A stretch of DNA of 64,000 bases from JAVBLQ01 sp031553435 (lineage in GTDB: Bacteria; Bacteroidota; Bacteroidia; Bacteroidales; Azobacteroidaceae), in assembly GCA_031553435.1 (NCBI GenBank), contig JAVBLQ010000086.1:1-64000 (forward strand). Reading direction: 5' to 3'. The notes below the pieces were generated by a model. It was not told the origin of the DNA. It ran no database searches and saw only the letters and a program-made list of their open reading frames with translations. A program made the position numbers and the translations under genes. Below, piece by piece: positions 45,624-55,842 of this stretch; position 1 is the first letter of the stretch; every line of letters starts with the position of its first letter.

Positions 45624-46468
45624 AATTCAGCTTTTATCATTCGGTCTTTTCCGGAAATATCTTTGATTAATGCAATGTTTTTGTATCCTTTATTACCCAA
45701 CATGGAAACAATTTCTTGTCCATACATGGCATTGATCTCAAAGTAAATCATTCCTGTGTCATTTAAAATCTCCCGGCCAATCTCTGCGATTTGTTCGTAA
45801 AATAATAAGGGCTTTTCTTCCGGAACAAATAATGCGAGATGAGGCTCGTAATCCAACACATTGGGAAGCATTGCCTCTTTTTCACTGGGTATTATGTAAG
45901 GTGGATTGCTCACAATAATATCCAGTTTATGCTGAAATAAATTTTTTGCGGATGGAGAAAAAATATCAGCTTCTATCATTCTGACTTCCACATGATTATT
46001 TTCAGCATTGATTTTGGCCGTTTGCAGCGCTTCTGATGAAATATCCATCGCATAAACAATGGATTCCGGTAAATTCTTTGCAAGGGAAACAGCAATACAT
46101 CCGCTTCCGGTTCCTATATCCAGTATCTGTATTTTCTTTCCCTGATGTTGCGAAATGATCAATTCTACCAGTTCTTCGGTTTCCGGACGGGGAATTAACA
46201 CTTCCGGATTTACCACAAACGGAAGTCCAAAAAACTCTGTTTCTCCTAAAATATATTGTATCGGTTCATGTTTCTGCAATCTGGAAACAATTTCTCTGAT
46301 CTGATGAAATTCCGTCTCCGGTATTTCTTTATCTTTTTTATATGCTATTATTTGAAAATATGGTAATTGATATACATGTTCAAATATAATTTTGCAAAAA
46401 CTCCTGATCTCTTCCGGAGGATAAAAATTTATTAATTTTTTTTCAATATATTCAATTGTTTGATTCAT
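45620..46468 (-). CDS. prmC: Peptide chain release factor N5-glutamine methyltransferase
   Basis: 282 aa. It methylates the Gln of the GGQ motif in release factors using S-adenosylmethionine. Seen: an N-terminal helical domain, RPETEELVELI, the SAM motif ILDIGTGSGCIAVSLAK, and the signature SNPPYI. I prefer the ATG at 46468 (MNQTIEY), 2 bases after the receptor stop, over the TTG at 46474. It overlaps recX by 4 bases. Confidence 0.94.
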   Translation of the reverse strand: MNQTIEYIEKKLINFYPPEEIRSFCKIIFEHVYQLPYFQIIAYKKDKEIPETEFHQIREIVSRLQKHEPIQYILGETEFFGLPFVVNPEVLIPRPETEELVELIISQHQGKKIQILDIGTGSGCIAVSLAKNLPESIVYAMDISSEALQTAKINAENNHVEVRMIEADIFSPSAKNLFQHKLDIIVSNPPYIIPSEKEAMLPNVLDYEPHLALFVPEEKPLLFYEQIAEIGREILNDTGMIYFEINAMYGQEIVSMLGNKGYKNIALIKDISGKDRMIKAEL

Positions 46469-46470
46469 AA

Positions 46471-48933
46471 TCAATTTCCCTGTCCTCCACCGCCTTCTCC
46501 TGAATTTCCTTCTCCGGCTTTGTTGTCGTCATTGCTGATTTTTCTGTTTACTTTTTTGATTTGTTGTTTCATTTCTCCGAATCGATAAGATATGCCGATT
46601 CTGAAATTTTGTCCCGGATAAAAATTCTCGGTTTTAGAATAAAACTCGTCAGTTTCTCTGGTTGTTCCGAATTTTTTATTCTTGGTAAAGATGTCGGAAC
46701 CACTGATCGATACAGTTAATTTTTTATTTAAGAAACTTTTATTTAAGCTGATGCTGGTGTATTGAAATCCTGTATTTTCACCCTGTAAATTGATGGAAGG
46801 AGAAGCGTAGCCACCATTAAAACTGGCGGAGAAATCATAAGGAAAGGTATATTGTATCCCTCCGAAAATTCGTCCTACAAATCCGGAATTAGAAGAGTTG
46901 TCCGTGTTATTGTTGGAGCGAATATCGGTGTAAGAGACTGATGTGTTGGTATATATCCTAAGCTTGAGTGTGGGATTCCAGTTGATATAAAAAGATGTGC
47001 CTATATCATTTTTTTTTCCTAAGTTTTCATAGGTAGTATAAGTAACATCATCGTGGATCAGGGTGGTTACTTGTTGGATGGAATTGCCCAGGTAATTATA
47101 AAAAAGATTGGTGTTCAGATTCACTTTTCTGGTAAATAAGCTATAATTCAGGTTGAAATTGTGAGATTTTTCAACTTCCAGATCCGGATTTCCCTGGAAA
47201 ATATTTTTAGGATTGGATTGATCCAGATAAGGATTCAAATACCAGATACCAGGTCTTTGTATCCGCATGTTGTAACCTAATCTGAAATTTTGAGTAGGTT
47301 TCAACTGATATGATAGTGTTGCAGATGGAATCAGGTTAAAATAGTCTGTGTCAAAATTATGCTCTTCGTCAATTGGAAAAGTTGCTTTCAACAAGGTCTC
47401 TTCCAATCGTAAACCGGCTTTAAACCCGATTTTTTTTCGTTTCACATTGTATCCTGTGTAGGCTGAGAGGATGTCTTGCCTGTGTTTAAACTGGTCATTA
47501 TAGGTAACTTCTGGAATCCATTCTTCTGTGTCAAAATTGTAAAAATCATGTCCGCTGTTACTTTCATTGAGACGGATTATATATTTAACTCCGGCTTCAA
47601 TCGTATGGATTTTAGCCAGAGGCGTGGTATAATCCAATTGGAAAGTATGTTCTTTCATTTCTGCATCACTTTCTCCTCTGCGTTTGGAGTTTATATAGTT
47701 GAATATTTCAGTGATATCTGTTTCCGTATCAGAGTTGTTAGGAGAAAGGCTTAAACGGTATGATGCAGTCAGTAATTCATCTTTTTTCCGGAAAGTGCGT
47801 TGATAATCAAGACTTAATTCGGTACTTCCATAATCGTTGCTGCTATTGCCATCCTGATTATAGGAGTATACTTCTTCTGATAGATTATTCAATTTTTCTG
47901 CCAGATACTCTGTTTGGGATTTTGCTTTTCCTCCATATTTATTAAAAGAAAAGCTGAGAAGATTTAATGTATCTATTTCGTAACTTAGTTCTCCGTATCC
48001 GTATTGTCCGTTAGCTTTGTAAGAATTAGTTCCTTGCTGATTGAAAACGGAACCGCTAACGTCTCTGCGATATGAATTGGATTCTGATTCCGGGCTTTTG
48101 TGGTGATATAGATTGTAATTTCCTGTAAATCCGAATTTTCCATATTTTGCACTTAAATAAGCTCCCAGATTATACCCGCCTCGTGTATTTGCTCCTGCAT
48201 TTACGGAAGCGGTATATCCGCCCAAGGGTTGTTTGTTGGTAACAATATTAATGATTCCGTTTACGCCTTCTGCATCGTATTTTGCTCCCGGATCGGTAAT
48301 TACTTCGATGTTTTTGACTGTATTGGCGGGCATGCTTTTCAATACTTGTGCCGGATTATTGGATATCAGGTTGGATGGTTTTCCGTCTAAGTAAATCTTA
48401 AAACTGGAGGAACCTTTTAATTGTACATTATCTTCGGCATCTACGGTTATCATAGGTACTTTTTTCAACATTTCCAACACGTTGTTGGTTTTGGAATCCG
48501 GATCGTCTTCTGTGCTGTATGTTATTTTATCCAAATCAATTTTTACGAGAGGTTTTATTGCAGATACAACGACTTCCTGCAAAGTGTTTTTTTCAGTCAT
48601 CAATATTTTTCCCAAATCTAATTTATCTCCTGATTTAAGGTTTATTGGCTTATTTACAGTTGCTTTTCCAACATATTGAGCAATAAGAATGTATTCACCT
48701 TCTTTATTTAACTGGAACTGGAATTTTCCGGATTCATCTGTTGCCAATGCTTTAACTGTTGTTGCTGGCGTTTGTGCATTTACAATTTTAATAGTGGTGT
48801 AAGGGACTGATTCATTACTTAGGGAATCAACAATTTGTCCTTTTACACTGATAGTCTCAGTTTTGTTTCCTGTTTGGGCAGATAAAGAAAATGCAAAAAG
48901 TGCAAAAAAAATTACAATTAATAAGTTTTTCAT
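46471..48933 (-). CDS. Outer-membrane beta-barrel receptor, TonB-dependent type
   Basis: 820 aa. Signal peptide ending LSAQ (about 20), then a carboxypeptidase-like regulatory domain (about 28-112, GQIVDSLSNESVPYTTIKI). A plug domain follows (about 120-235, VLEMLKKVPMITVD and GAKYDAEGVNGIINIVT), then a long barrel with aromatic-ended strands to the C terminus (FRIGISYRFGEM), and a Gly-rich tail. This is the outer membrane beta-barrel family 3 pattern. The substrate is unknown and no SusD partner is adjacent. It is first in an operon with prmC and recX, an odd pairing of envelope and housekeeping genes. Confidence 0.9.
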   Translation of the reverse strand: MKNLLIVIFFALFAFSLSAQTGNKTETISVKGQIVDSLSNESVPYTTIKIVNAQTPATTVKALATDESGKFQFQLNKEGEYILIAQYVGKATVNKPINLKSGDKLDLGKILMTEKNTLQEVVVSAIKPLVKIDLDKITYSTEDDPDSKTNNVLEMLKKVPMITVDAEDNVQLKGSSSFKIYLDGKPSNLISNNPAQVLKSMPANTVKNIEVITDPGAKYDAEGVNGIINIVTNKQPLGGYTASVNAGANTRGGYNLGAYLSAKYGKFGFTGNYNLYHHKSPESESNSYRRDVSGSVFNQQGTNSYKANGQYGYGELSYEIDTLNLLSFSFNKYGGKAKSQTEYLAEKLNNLSEEVYSYNQDGNSSNDYGSTELSLDYQRTFRKKDELLTASYRLSLSPNNSDTETDITEIFNYINSKRRGESDAEMKEHTFQLDYTTPLAKIHTIEAGVKYIIRLNESNSGHDFYNFDTEEWIPEVTYNDQFKHRQDILSAYTGYNVKRKKIGFKAGLRLEETLLKATFPIDEEHNFDTDYFNLIPSATLSYQLKPTQNFRLGYNMRIQRPGIWYLNPYLDQSNPKNIFQGNPDLEVEKSHNFNLNYSLFTRKVNLNTNLFYNYLGNSIQQVTTLIHDDVTYTTYENLGKKNDIGTSFYINWNPTLKLRIYTNTSVSYTDIRSNNNTDNSSNSGFVGRIFGGIQYTFPYDFSASFNGGYASPSINLQGENTGFQYTSISLNKSFLNKKLTVSISGSDIFTKNKKFGTTRETDEFYSKTENFYPGQNFRIGISYRFGEMKQQIKKVNRKISNDDNKAGEGNSGEGGGGQGN

Positions 48934-48980
48934 TTTAATTAGTTATCGATTAATATTAAGGAGGCCAGTTTTCGAAAAGG

Positions 48981-48988
48981 CAAAAATA
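48981..48988 (-). promoter_or_regulatory. -7 box of the receptor-prmC-recX operon
   Basis: TATTTTTG on the minus strand, 47 bases before the ATG. AAGGAGG occurs about 20 bases before the start codon. Confidence 0.5.
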
Positions 48989-49022
48989 AGTTTTAATCAT
49001 TCAAATTGTATGTTAAAAATAT

Positions 49023-50759
49023 TTAACGGTTAGTTTTTTTTATTTTTTTCTTAAAAATGTTGATTTCTTTTTTTACCCAGGATACCTTTTCTTGTTTATC
49101 TTTTGTATAACCGACGGTTTCGATTATGCCCGGCAGCATAATTTTCCATAAATAATTGAATGTAGAATGATAAGGATCTCTGGTGTGATAGGTGTTGACC
49201 CTGCGGACTTCTTTTCCTTTATCCGGATTATCGTGTTTGATTAATAAGTTTGCTGCTTTATTGATGAGCGCCCATTTATTTCCATCTTTTAATACTTTTA
49301 CAGACAGATTATTATATAAAAATAACATGTTCAGATTTGCCCCTTTGGATGTAGCATCGATTGTAAAATCCATACCATCCAAATGACCGCTTTTTATTTC
49401 GGCGTCGATCATAGGAATTATAATTGAATTGAGTTTTTGAAGATTCATCGGGCCTAACGTCCCTTGTACATGAAAATGATCGTTATCGGGTGATACCGGT
49501 AGCCGGAATGTGGCGTTGATCAAACCTTCGCCCATCAATTTTCCTCTGGCTTTGAGATTTATATATTGTTTGTCATATGATACGATATTGGTAAAATCCT
49601 GAAAAGTTCCGTCTACTTCCGAAAAATTGATTATACCGGGTTTATTTCCGGTTTTGGATAATTCTTCATAGGTGATGTTCGCATTTTTCACTTGAATATT
49701 TTTGATATAAACAGGAATTACTGCTTTTTGTAGATTTTCGTAAATCAAAGGCATTTTGTGATGCGTGATTACTATTTTTTGATTTTTAAAATTATTGAAG
49801 ATAATATTTTCTATGCGTAAAGAATCCATCATTATTTTTTTATCGAAAAATAAATCACCGGCACCTATTCCCTTGCAATTGATTTTTGCAATGGTTAATT
49901 CCATCCAGTCGGGGTGATTAACAATTTTATGAGCAAATTCATATTTTGAGTATTGTGGAGTCAACCTGATATTTTCGATGTTTAAAGTGGAATCGATAGT
50001 TTTTAATCCGATTTTTCCGATGTTTATCTGATACGCTTTTCCCGGAAGAATATGGTGAATATTTTCGGTTTGAAGGTGAATATTTTCACAATACAATATT
50101 CTCCGGGAGATTTCGGATAGTGAATCGACAAGAAAATTGTTCACATCAAAATTTATTTTCTCTAACGCATAAGTTATTGTATCTGTTTGCTTTTTGATAT
50201 GATATTTGAATTTTCCATCATTTATTCTGATGTTTTTGACCAAAATAGTATCCAGGATAGGAGAAATTATTTTATAAAGTGTTTTAGTCTCTTTATTTTT
50301 TTCTTCTGAGTTTTTTTCTTCTGTTTCAGTAAATTTGATATCAGGAGATTGTATTTTAAGAAGAGAAAAATCCAAACGTCCTTTGATTTGTTTTTTAATA
50401 AACCTGGCGCCGGTAGCTTCAAGAGACTTAATGTCTGCATCAATATAATGTGAAGGTAACTTTCCGGAAGATTTCAGCATTTGGAAAATCGTACTGTCGG
50501 GATGCAGACTGATATCCTTGATTATCAGATTACCATTGAAAAGGTGGACATTCAGTGAGTGTATTTTAAGCCGGTAGAATCCGTTGGTTAATTCTGTAAC
50601 TTTGGCTTCCAGTTGAGATTTGATATTTTTTTCTAATCTGTAAGTAATGAACCAATGAATACTCCCTGCAATTAAGATAATTACAAGAAATACAAAGAGG
50701 ATAATTTTCCATGTTTTCTTTTTGAACCAAGGCATTTGTAGGATGTTTAAGTTCAACAT
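49023..50759 (-). CDS. AsmA/DUF748-like membrane-anchored protein
   Basis: 578 aa (570 if started at the ATG 50735). One N-terminal helix (about 19-40) precedes a long periplasmic region of beta-strand repeats. Segments such as FNGNLIIKDISLHPDSTIFQ and YIDADIKSLEATGARF, and the C-terminal MDGMDFTIDATSKGANLNMLFLY-like stretch, recall AsmA/DUF748 proteins, which form lipid-transfer bridges or assist outer-membrane assembly. The C terminus is very basic. It follows the GldB-like gene by 18 bases. Assignment is by pattern. Confidence 0.65.
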   Translation of the reverse strand: MLNLNILQMPWFKKKTWKIILFVFLVIILIAGSIHWFITYRLEKNIKSQLEAKVTELTNGFYRLKIHSLNVHLFNGNLIIKDISLHPDSTIFQMLKSSGKLPSHYIDADIKSLEATGARFIKKQIKGRLDFSLLKIQSPDIKFTETEEKNSEEKNKETKTLYKIISPILDTILVKNIRINDGKFKYHIKKQTDTITYALEKINFDVNNFLVDSLSEISRRILYCENIHLQTENIHHILPGKAYQINIGKIGLKTIDSTLNIENIRLTPQYSKYEFAHKIVNHPDWMELTIAKINCKGIGAGDLFFDKKIMMDSLRIENIIFNNFKNQKIVITHHKMPLIYENLQKAVIPVYIKNIQVKNANITYEELSKTGNKPGIINFSEVDGTFQDFTNIVSYDKQYINLKARGKLMGEGLINATFRLPVSPDNDHFHVQGTLGPMNLQKLNSIIIPMIDAEIKSGHLDGMDFTIDATSKGANLNMLFLYNNLSVKVLKDGNKWALINKAANLLIKHDNPDKGKEVRRVNTYHTRDPYHSTFNYLWKIMLPGIIETVGYTKDKQEKVSWVKKEINIFKKKIKKTNR

Positions 50760-50777
50760 TTAAACAAAAAAAAGCAA

Positions 50778-51755
50778 TTATGGTTTATACCTGGCTTTTT
50801 TAAAAATCTCCAGGGCATTATTTTCTTTCATCAAATCTTGCAAGCTGGTTTGCGGATTTTGTTTTATATATGACTTAATAATTTGATAACCGATCCACAC
50901 ACCGATTCTTCCTGGTGAATCAGGTGTCAATGTGCTGGTAAATGGGGCATCTTGCATGTATTTTGAAATTTCAATGGGTTCGGAACTATAAAGATGTTTT
51001 TGCTCAATAATTGATTTCCAGATATGAGATTCGTTAGAAACACACCAATCATATTGTATTTCCGTATAACCTATTATTGTTGAATCTACGGATTCTGGCA
51101 TGGCGGTAGATAGAATGTATCGTAATTTTCCGGCATACACCATATTATCTAATAATGTGGAATTGTTTTGCAGGAAAGGAAATTCTGTCATTAAAAATCC
51201 TAAGAAGTAGTCGGGCACGATTCTTTCGGGAGTCATATTTTGTCTTTGATAATCATAAAAATAGTCTTGGTAAAGAGGATAATCACTCCCTAGATACTTA
51301 TCGACGGAAATTGATAAAATACTGTCGGTTACAATGATATTCTGATTCAATCCGGAGACATGCATGTAAATAGATGGAATTTTTAAATCCGGAAATTCCG
51401 TTTTTAAGATATCAAAACCTATAGAAAGTTTTTGTGATATATTTTCGGTATTTTCGAAAAGACTCAATTCATCCTTATAAATCTTTCGTAATGTTGGTTC
51501 GCTGAAGTAGCCTGACAAACGCTCGAAAAATCCCAGTGAATCACTTTTCCCTATCCCAATAATTTTATCACCATATAAATCCAGGAAAATCTGATGATTA
51601 TTCAGCAATTCCTGTTGCTGTTTTCTTCCCTCAAGATATTCGAAAAGGTCTTTGTCAAAACGATTTATCTCAATATTATTAATATTTGCCTTTTTTCCGC
51701 TACAACTAAAACAAAGTATACAACATACATATAACAAGAAGATTTTATTTTTCAT
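50778..51755 (-). CDS. GldB-like lipoprotein
   Basis: 325 aa. A signal peptide ends in the lipobox CFSC (Cys18). The mature part starts with INRFDKDLFEYL, then has FFERLSGYFSEPTLRKIYKD and a core with PSIYMHVSGLNQNIIVTD, VDKYLGSDYPLYQDY and ERIVPDYFLGFLMTEFPF. This is the GldB family of Bacteroidota, first found through gliding motility in Flavobacterium but widespread in non-gliders, with metalloprotease-like (DUF2268-type) features. It pairs with the AsmA-like gene 18 bases downstream. Confidence 0.85.
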   Translation of the reverse strand: MKNKIFLLYVCCILCFSCSGKKANINNIEINRFDKDLFEYLEGRKQQQELLNNHQIFLDLYGDKIIGIGKSDSLGFFERLSGYFSEPTLRKIYKDELSLFENTENISQKLSIGFDILKTEFPDLKIPSIYMHVSGLNQNIIVTDSILSISVDKYLGSDYPLYQDYFYDYQRQNMTPERIVPDYFLGFLMTEFPFLQNNSTLLDNMVYAGKLRYILSTAMPESVDSTIIGYTEIQYDWCVSNESHIWKSIIEQKHLYSSEPIEISKYMQDAPFTSTLTPDSPGRIGVWIGYQIIKSYIKQNPQTSLQDLMKENNALEIFKKARYKP

Positions 51756-51811
51756 TTGGCGTGTTTTTTTTAATTAAACGATTTTTTAGGTTTAATTATT
51801 GTTGTTATTAC

Positions 51812-51840
51812 CTAATTTATTATACCTTTGTTCCCAATAG
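51812..51840 (+). promoter_or_regulatory. Promoter of the phosphorelay operon
   Basis: TTG (51812-51814), an 18-base spacer and TACCTTTG (51833-51840). The ATG is at 52026, so the leader is about 180 bases long. It contains two mini-frames, 51910-51960 and 51960-52010, each 16 codons. Confidence 0.55.
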
Positions 51841-52025
51841 TCAAGTTTAAATAATTAACACTTAATTCTTTTGAGATTTCATAAAAGTAATTCCCCCTAC
51901 ACAAATAAGATGTTATATCCAAAGCATTCCTTTTCCTGTTTTTCCTTATTATGTAGTTGATGGATTCGGAAGCTTTAAGGATTCGTATTGGTAAATATTT
52001 TTTTGAATGAAAGCAATTTAATTTG

Positions 52026-53366
52026 ATGAAATCGGTATTAATTATAGAAGATGATCTCACGCTAAGTTTAATGTTAAAAACTTGGTTGTCGAAAAAGAAA
52101 TTTCAGGTTGAGACCGCATTGAGCGTTGCTGATGCAAAAAAAAAGATAGCAGAATTTAATCCCAATATTGTTTTGTCGGATTTGCGTCTTCCTGATGAGA
52201 GTGGCATTTCTCTTTTAAAATGGATAAAAGAGAAGTATCCTGAAATTGTTGTCATTATGATGACCGGATATGCTGATATTCAAACAGCTGTAGAATCAAT
52301 TAAATCAGGAGCTTTCGACTATATTTCCAAACCATTCAATCCGGAAGTTCTTTTCAGTAAAATAAACGAAGCCTTTGTTGTTCAGAAAGAGGCTCCTAAA
52401 GAAAAAAATACTTCTTCGTCTTCACAATTGGTTGCAAATTTCGGGGAATATGTAAAAGGAACATCTCCGGCATATAATAAATTATATGAATACATTGATC
52501 TGGTTGCTCCAACCAAGTTGTCTGTTTTAATTAAAGGAGCCAGTGGAGTGGGGAAAGAGCATGTAGCCCGTTTGATCCATGAAAAAAGTGAACGTTCCTC
52601 TGGCCCGTTTGTTGCCGTGGATTGCGGAGTGCTTTCGAAAGAGCTGGCTGCCAGTGACTTTTTCGGACATGTAAAGGGAGCTTTTACCGGCGCTATCGGT
52701 AATAAAACCGGGTATTTTTTAACAGCAGATAAGGGAACCCTGTTTCTGGATGAAATAGGTAATCTTTCCATGGACATCCAGATTCAATTACTCCGGGTAT
52801 TACAGGAGAAAAAATTTAAGCCCGTTGGAAGTGAAAAAGAGATTCCGGTAGATGTCAGAATCATTGCAGCTACCAACGAAGATCTTGGTTTTGCAGTTGC
52901 TAATGGCTTTTTCCGGGTTGATTTATATCATCGGATCAGTGAATTTCTCTTGAGTGTTCCGACCCTTGCAGAATCAAAAGAAGATGTTCCGTCTTATTTG
53001 TATCACTTTTTGGAAATTTCGAATGGCGAACTGAATAAAAAAATAACCGGTTTTAGCCAGGAAGCTTTAGATTTGCTGGTTAATTATTCGTGGCCGGGGA
53101 ATATCAGGGAGTTGAAGAATATCATCAGTCGTCTCACACTCATTGCTCAAGGAGCACAGATTACTCCGGATTTAATTCCTGATTACATCAGAAAACAGGA
53201 ATTAATTGAAAATTATGCTGTTAGAACAAGCGATGAGAATGAAAAAGAAAGAATTGAAGATGCACTACGTTTTTCAAATAATGATAAAACAAAAGCGGCT
53301 GCTTTATTGAACATAGATAAAAAAACTTTGTTTAACAAACTCAAAATATACGGAATAGTATCTTGA
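52026..53366 (+). CDS. Sigma-54-dependent response regulator (NtrC family)
   Basis: 446 aa from the ATG at 52026. Receiver domain 1-115 with Asp52 as the phosphorylation site and SKPFN near 101. The AAA+ domain follows: Walker A GASGVGKE (171-178), the sigma-54 contact loop GAFTGA (218-223) and Walker B TLFLDE (238-243). A Fis-type helix-turn-helix ends the protein (about 412-442, NNDKTKAAALLNIDKKTLFNKL). It activates RpoN promoters after phosphorylation. It lies one base before the hybrid kinase, its probable partner. Targets are unknown. Confidence 0.95.
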   Translation: MKSVLIIEDDLTLSLMLKTWLSKKKFQVETALSVADAKKKIAEFNPNIVLSDLRLPDESGISLLKWIKEKYPEIVVIMMTGYADIQTAVESIKSGAFDYISKPFNPEVLFSKINEAFVVQKEAPKEKNTSSSSQLVANFGEYVKGTSPAYNKLYEYIDLVAPTKLSVLIKGASGVGKEHVARLIHEKSERSSGPFVAVDCGVLSKELAASDFFGHVKGAFTGAIGNKTGYFLTADKGTLFLDEIGNLSMDIQIQLLRVLQEKKFKPVGSEKEIPVDVRIIAATNEDLGFAVANGFFRVDLYHRISEFLLSVPTLAESKEDVPSYLYHFLEISNGELNKKITGFSQEALDLLVNYSWPGNIRELKNIISRLTLIAQGAQITPDLIPDYIRKQELIENYAVRTSDENEKERIEDALRFSNNDKTKAAALLNIDKKTLFNKLKIYGIVS

Positions 53367-53367
53367 A

Positions 53368-55842
53368 ATGCCTAAAAATAATTCTTCCAGCTTATCAAGA
53401 AATATTAAGTTAATCATTACTTTCGGATATCTGATACTGATTTCCCTTGGAATTTATGGGGTTGTCCGTATTTATAAAGAATTGGTGATTTTTTCAGAAT
53501 ACGACAGACCTTTTGAAGAGCGAAAAGAATTGGCATTGATCAGTAATACGCTTGCTTCTCTTTATGAAGCGGAAAGCATGAATAAAGTTATTTATTCGGA
53601 AGCTTATACGGAAAATGTTAAAAATGGTTATAACAAACTGATCAAAAAAGTCTATTTCCAGATAGATTCATTGTACAACTTTTCTAAAAATCCGGCACTA
53701 CATTCTCATCTGGATACGGTAAAAATCCTTTTGGAACAAAAGGAAAAAAATCAGGAATCCATATTTACTTTGTTGGATTCTATCAGAAGATTACCTCTTG
53801 ATAAAAGGATACATACCACAGTTTTGTCTCAAAAAGATCTGAGTAAATTAGATATGATGTTTAAATCTCATTTAGAGAGAAACAAGGATACAACTGTTAT
53901 AAAAACCACCAAGAAAAATTTTTTTGACAGACTTAAAAATGTTTTTAAATCCGGTGAGGATTCTGCTATATTTGTTTCTTCGGCCGAAAAATACAAAACC
54001 GATAGTACATATGTGGATCCGGCCGTTTTATTGAGAGATACCATTGCTCAATATGTTAACAATATTATTTACAAAGACAATAAAAGAAAATCGATACTTA
54101 TATCTCAACTAGCTCTGAGACAGCATGAAATGTTTCAAAATAACGAACAAATAACGTTGCAGATCAATCAGATTCTCAGAGACCTGGAAACCAAAGAGCT
54201 AAAAATTATCTACAATCTGATGGAAGAAAAAGAGCATACGATGAGTCGCTCTTTTTGGATTGTTATGCAAATAGCTTTGGCTTCGTTGATAACTGCAATT
54301 ATATTTTTAATTCTTAGTTTACGATCCGTATCTATCAGCCAAAAATATAGAAAGCAGATTGAAGAGGGGAAAAAACATGTTGAAGAATTATTAAAAAGCC
54401 GGGAGAAATTGTTATTGATGATATCCCATGACATTAAAGCCCCCCTTAGCTCAATTATCGGATACATAGAATTGTTAGGAAATAGTAAACTTTCTGAAAA
54501 AGAAAAAGGTTATCTGCAAAATATGCAAAGTTCTTCGGAACACGTTTTGGAGTTGATCAACAAGTTATTAGATTATCACCGGTTGGAACAGGGGAAAAAA
54601 GAACTCAATAAAATGTCGTTTTCACCATATAGGTTGATGGATGATATTTCTCAAAGTTTCTTACCCCTTGCTGCTAAAAAAGGATTGTCATTTGAATTTA
54701 TCAATGATCTTCCTCAGGGAACATTCAACGAAAGTGATCCTTTTGTTATTCGTCAAATAGTCAGTAATTTAATTTCAAATGCAATAAAATTCACTTCTAC
54801 AGGAAAAATTGCTCTCAAAGCTCATCTCGAAAAAGATACCCTTCAGATTCTGGTCGAAGATACAGGAGTAGGAATTTCAAAAGAAGACAGGGAAAACCTT
54901 TTCGAAGAATTTAAAAGATTGAAGCATTCTGAAAAGAATCAGATCGAAGGGGCTGGGCTCGGACTGGCTATCACTCAAAAACTTGTACTGTTATTGGAGG
55001 GATGTATTGATTTTGAATCGGAATTAGGAAAGGGAACTAAATTTATGCTTTCAATACCGTTGAAACCATGCACTTATGTTCCGGAAGAAAAAGGAATTGA
55101 AACAACTCCGAACAAAAGAACTTCAGCCAAAATATTATTTGTCGATGATGATCTTGTCATATTAAATGTATACATGAAATTATTGCAAAGAGAAGGACAT
55201 GACGTTTCCATTTGTGAAAATCCGATGGAAGTCCTTCTGTTATTGCAACAAAAACATTTTGACATCATTTTTACCGATATACAAATGCCTGGCATGAATG
55301 GATTTGAACTGGTTGAAAGAATCCGTGTATTTGATTCTCCCGAGATCAAAACGATTCCTGTTATTGCACTTTCAGCCCGTTCGGATATTTCGGAAGAAAA
55401 ATTCAAGGAAGCCGGTTTCTCTGGTTTTTTAGCCAAACCTTTTTCCTCCAAATTATTATTGGATATTATAGACAAATTTGTTCAGAACAACAATGTAGAA
55501 CCTCGTTTGAATGAAAAAAACAATTATCAGGGAATACATTCTTTGGTAGAATTTGTTGAAAATGATAAAGAAGCATCATTGGAAATACTGAATGTCTTTG
55601 TCAGTGAGAATGAAAATACAATCAAAGGGATCCAAACCGCATTGGATAACAAGGATTGGGAATCTATCAGGAAATATGCACATAAGCTATTACCTTTGAT
55701 GAGAATTATTGGAGCCGACCAAATAGTATCCATTCTTCTCGAGCTTGAAAATGGTTTGCAGGATACTTCCAAAGTTGAAAATGCCATTTTAATGATTAAG
55801 CAGAAAAATCTGGAGACTGTTGAGTTTATGAACTCCATATAA
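53368..55842 (+). CDS. Hybrid histidine kinase with receiver and HPt domains
   Basis: 824 aa. Two membrane helices (about 12-33 and 294-317) bracket a periplasmic sensor of about 260 helical residues. Then come HisKA (ISHDIKAP, His about 354), HATPase (NLISNAIKF about 466, DTGVGIS about 497), a receiver (FVDDDLV from about 590, IIFTDIQMPG with the acceptor Asp about 636) and a C-terminal HPt (AHKLLPL, His about 771). With the response regulator one base upstream this makes a full four-step phosphorelay in two genes. The signal is unknown. Confidence 0.94.
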   Translation: MPKNNSSSLSRNIKLIITFGYLILISLGIYGVVRIYKELVIFSEYDRPFEERKELALISNTLASLYEAESMNKVIYSEAYTENVKNGYNKLIKKVYFQIDSLYNFSKNPALHSHLDTVKILLEQKEKNQESIFTLLDSIRRLPLDKRIHTTVLSQKDLSKLDMMFKSHLERNKDTTVIKTTKKNFFDRLKNVFKSGEDSAIFVSSAEKYKTDSTYVDPAVLLRDTIAQYVNNIIYKDNKRKSILISQLALRQHEMFQNNEQITLQINQILRDLETKELKIIYNLMEEKEHTMSRSFWIVMQIALASLITAIIFLILSLRSVSISQKYRKQIEEGKKHVEELLKSREKLLLMISHDIKAPLSSIIGYIELLGNSKLSEKEKGYLQNMQSSSEHVLELINKLLDYHRLEQGKKELNKMSFSPYRLMDDISQSFLPLAAKKGLSFEFINDLPQGTFNESDPFVIRQIVSNLISNAIKFTSTGKIALKAHLEKDTLQILVEDTGVGISKEDRENLFEEFKRLKHSEKNQIEGAGLGLAITQKLVLLLEGCIDFESELGKGTKFMLSIPLKPCTYVPEEKGIETTPNKRTSAKILFVDDDLVILNVYMKLLQREGHDVSICENPMEVLLLLQQKHFDIIFTDIQMPGMNGFELVERIRVFDSPEIKTIPVIALSARSDISEEKFKEAGFSGFLAKPFSSKLLLDIIDKFVQNNNVEPRLNEKNNYQGIHSLVEFVENDKEASLEILNVFVSENENTIKGIQTALDNKDWESIRKYAHKLLPLMRIIGADQIVSILLELENGLQDTSKVENAILMIKQKNLETVEFMNSI

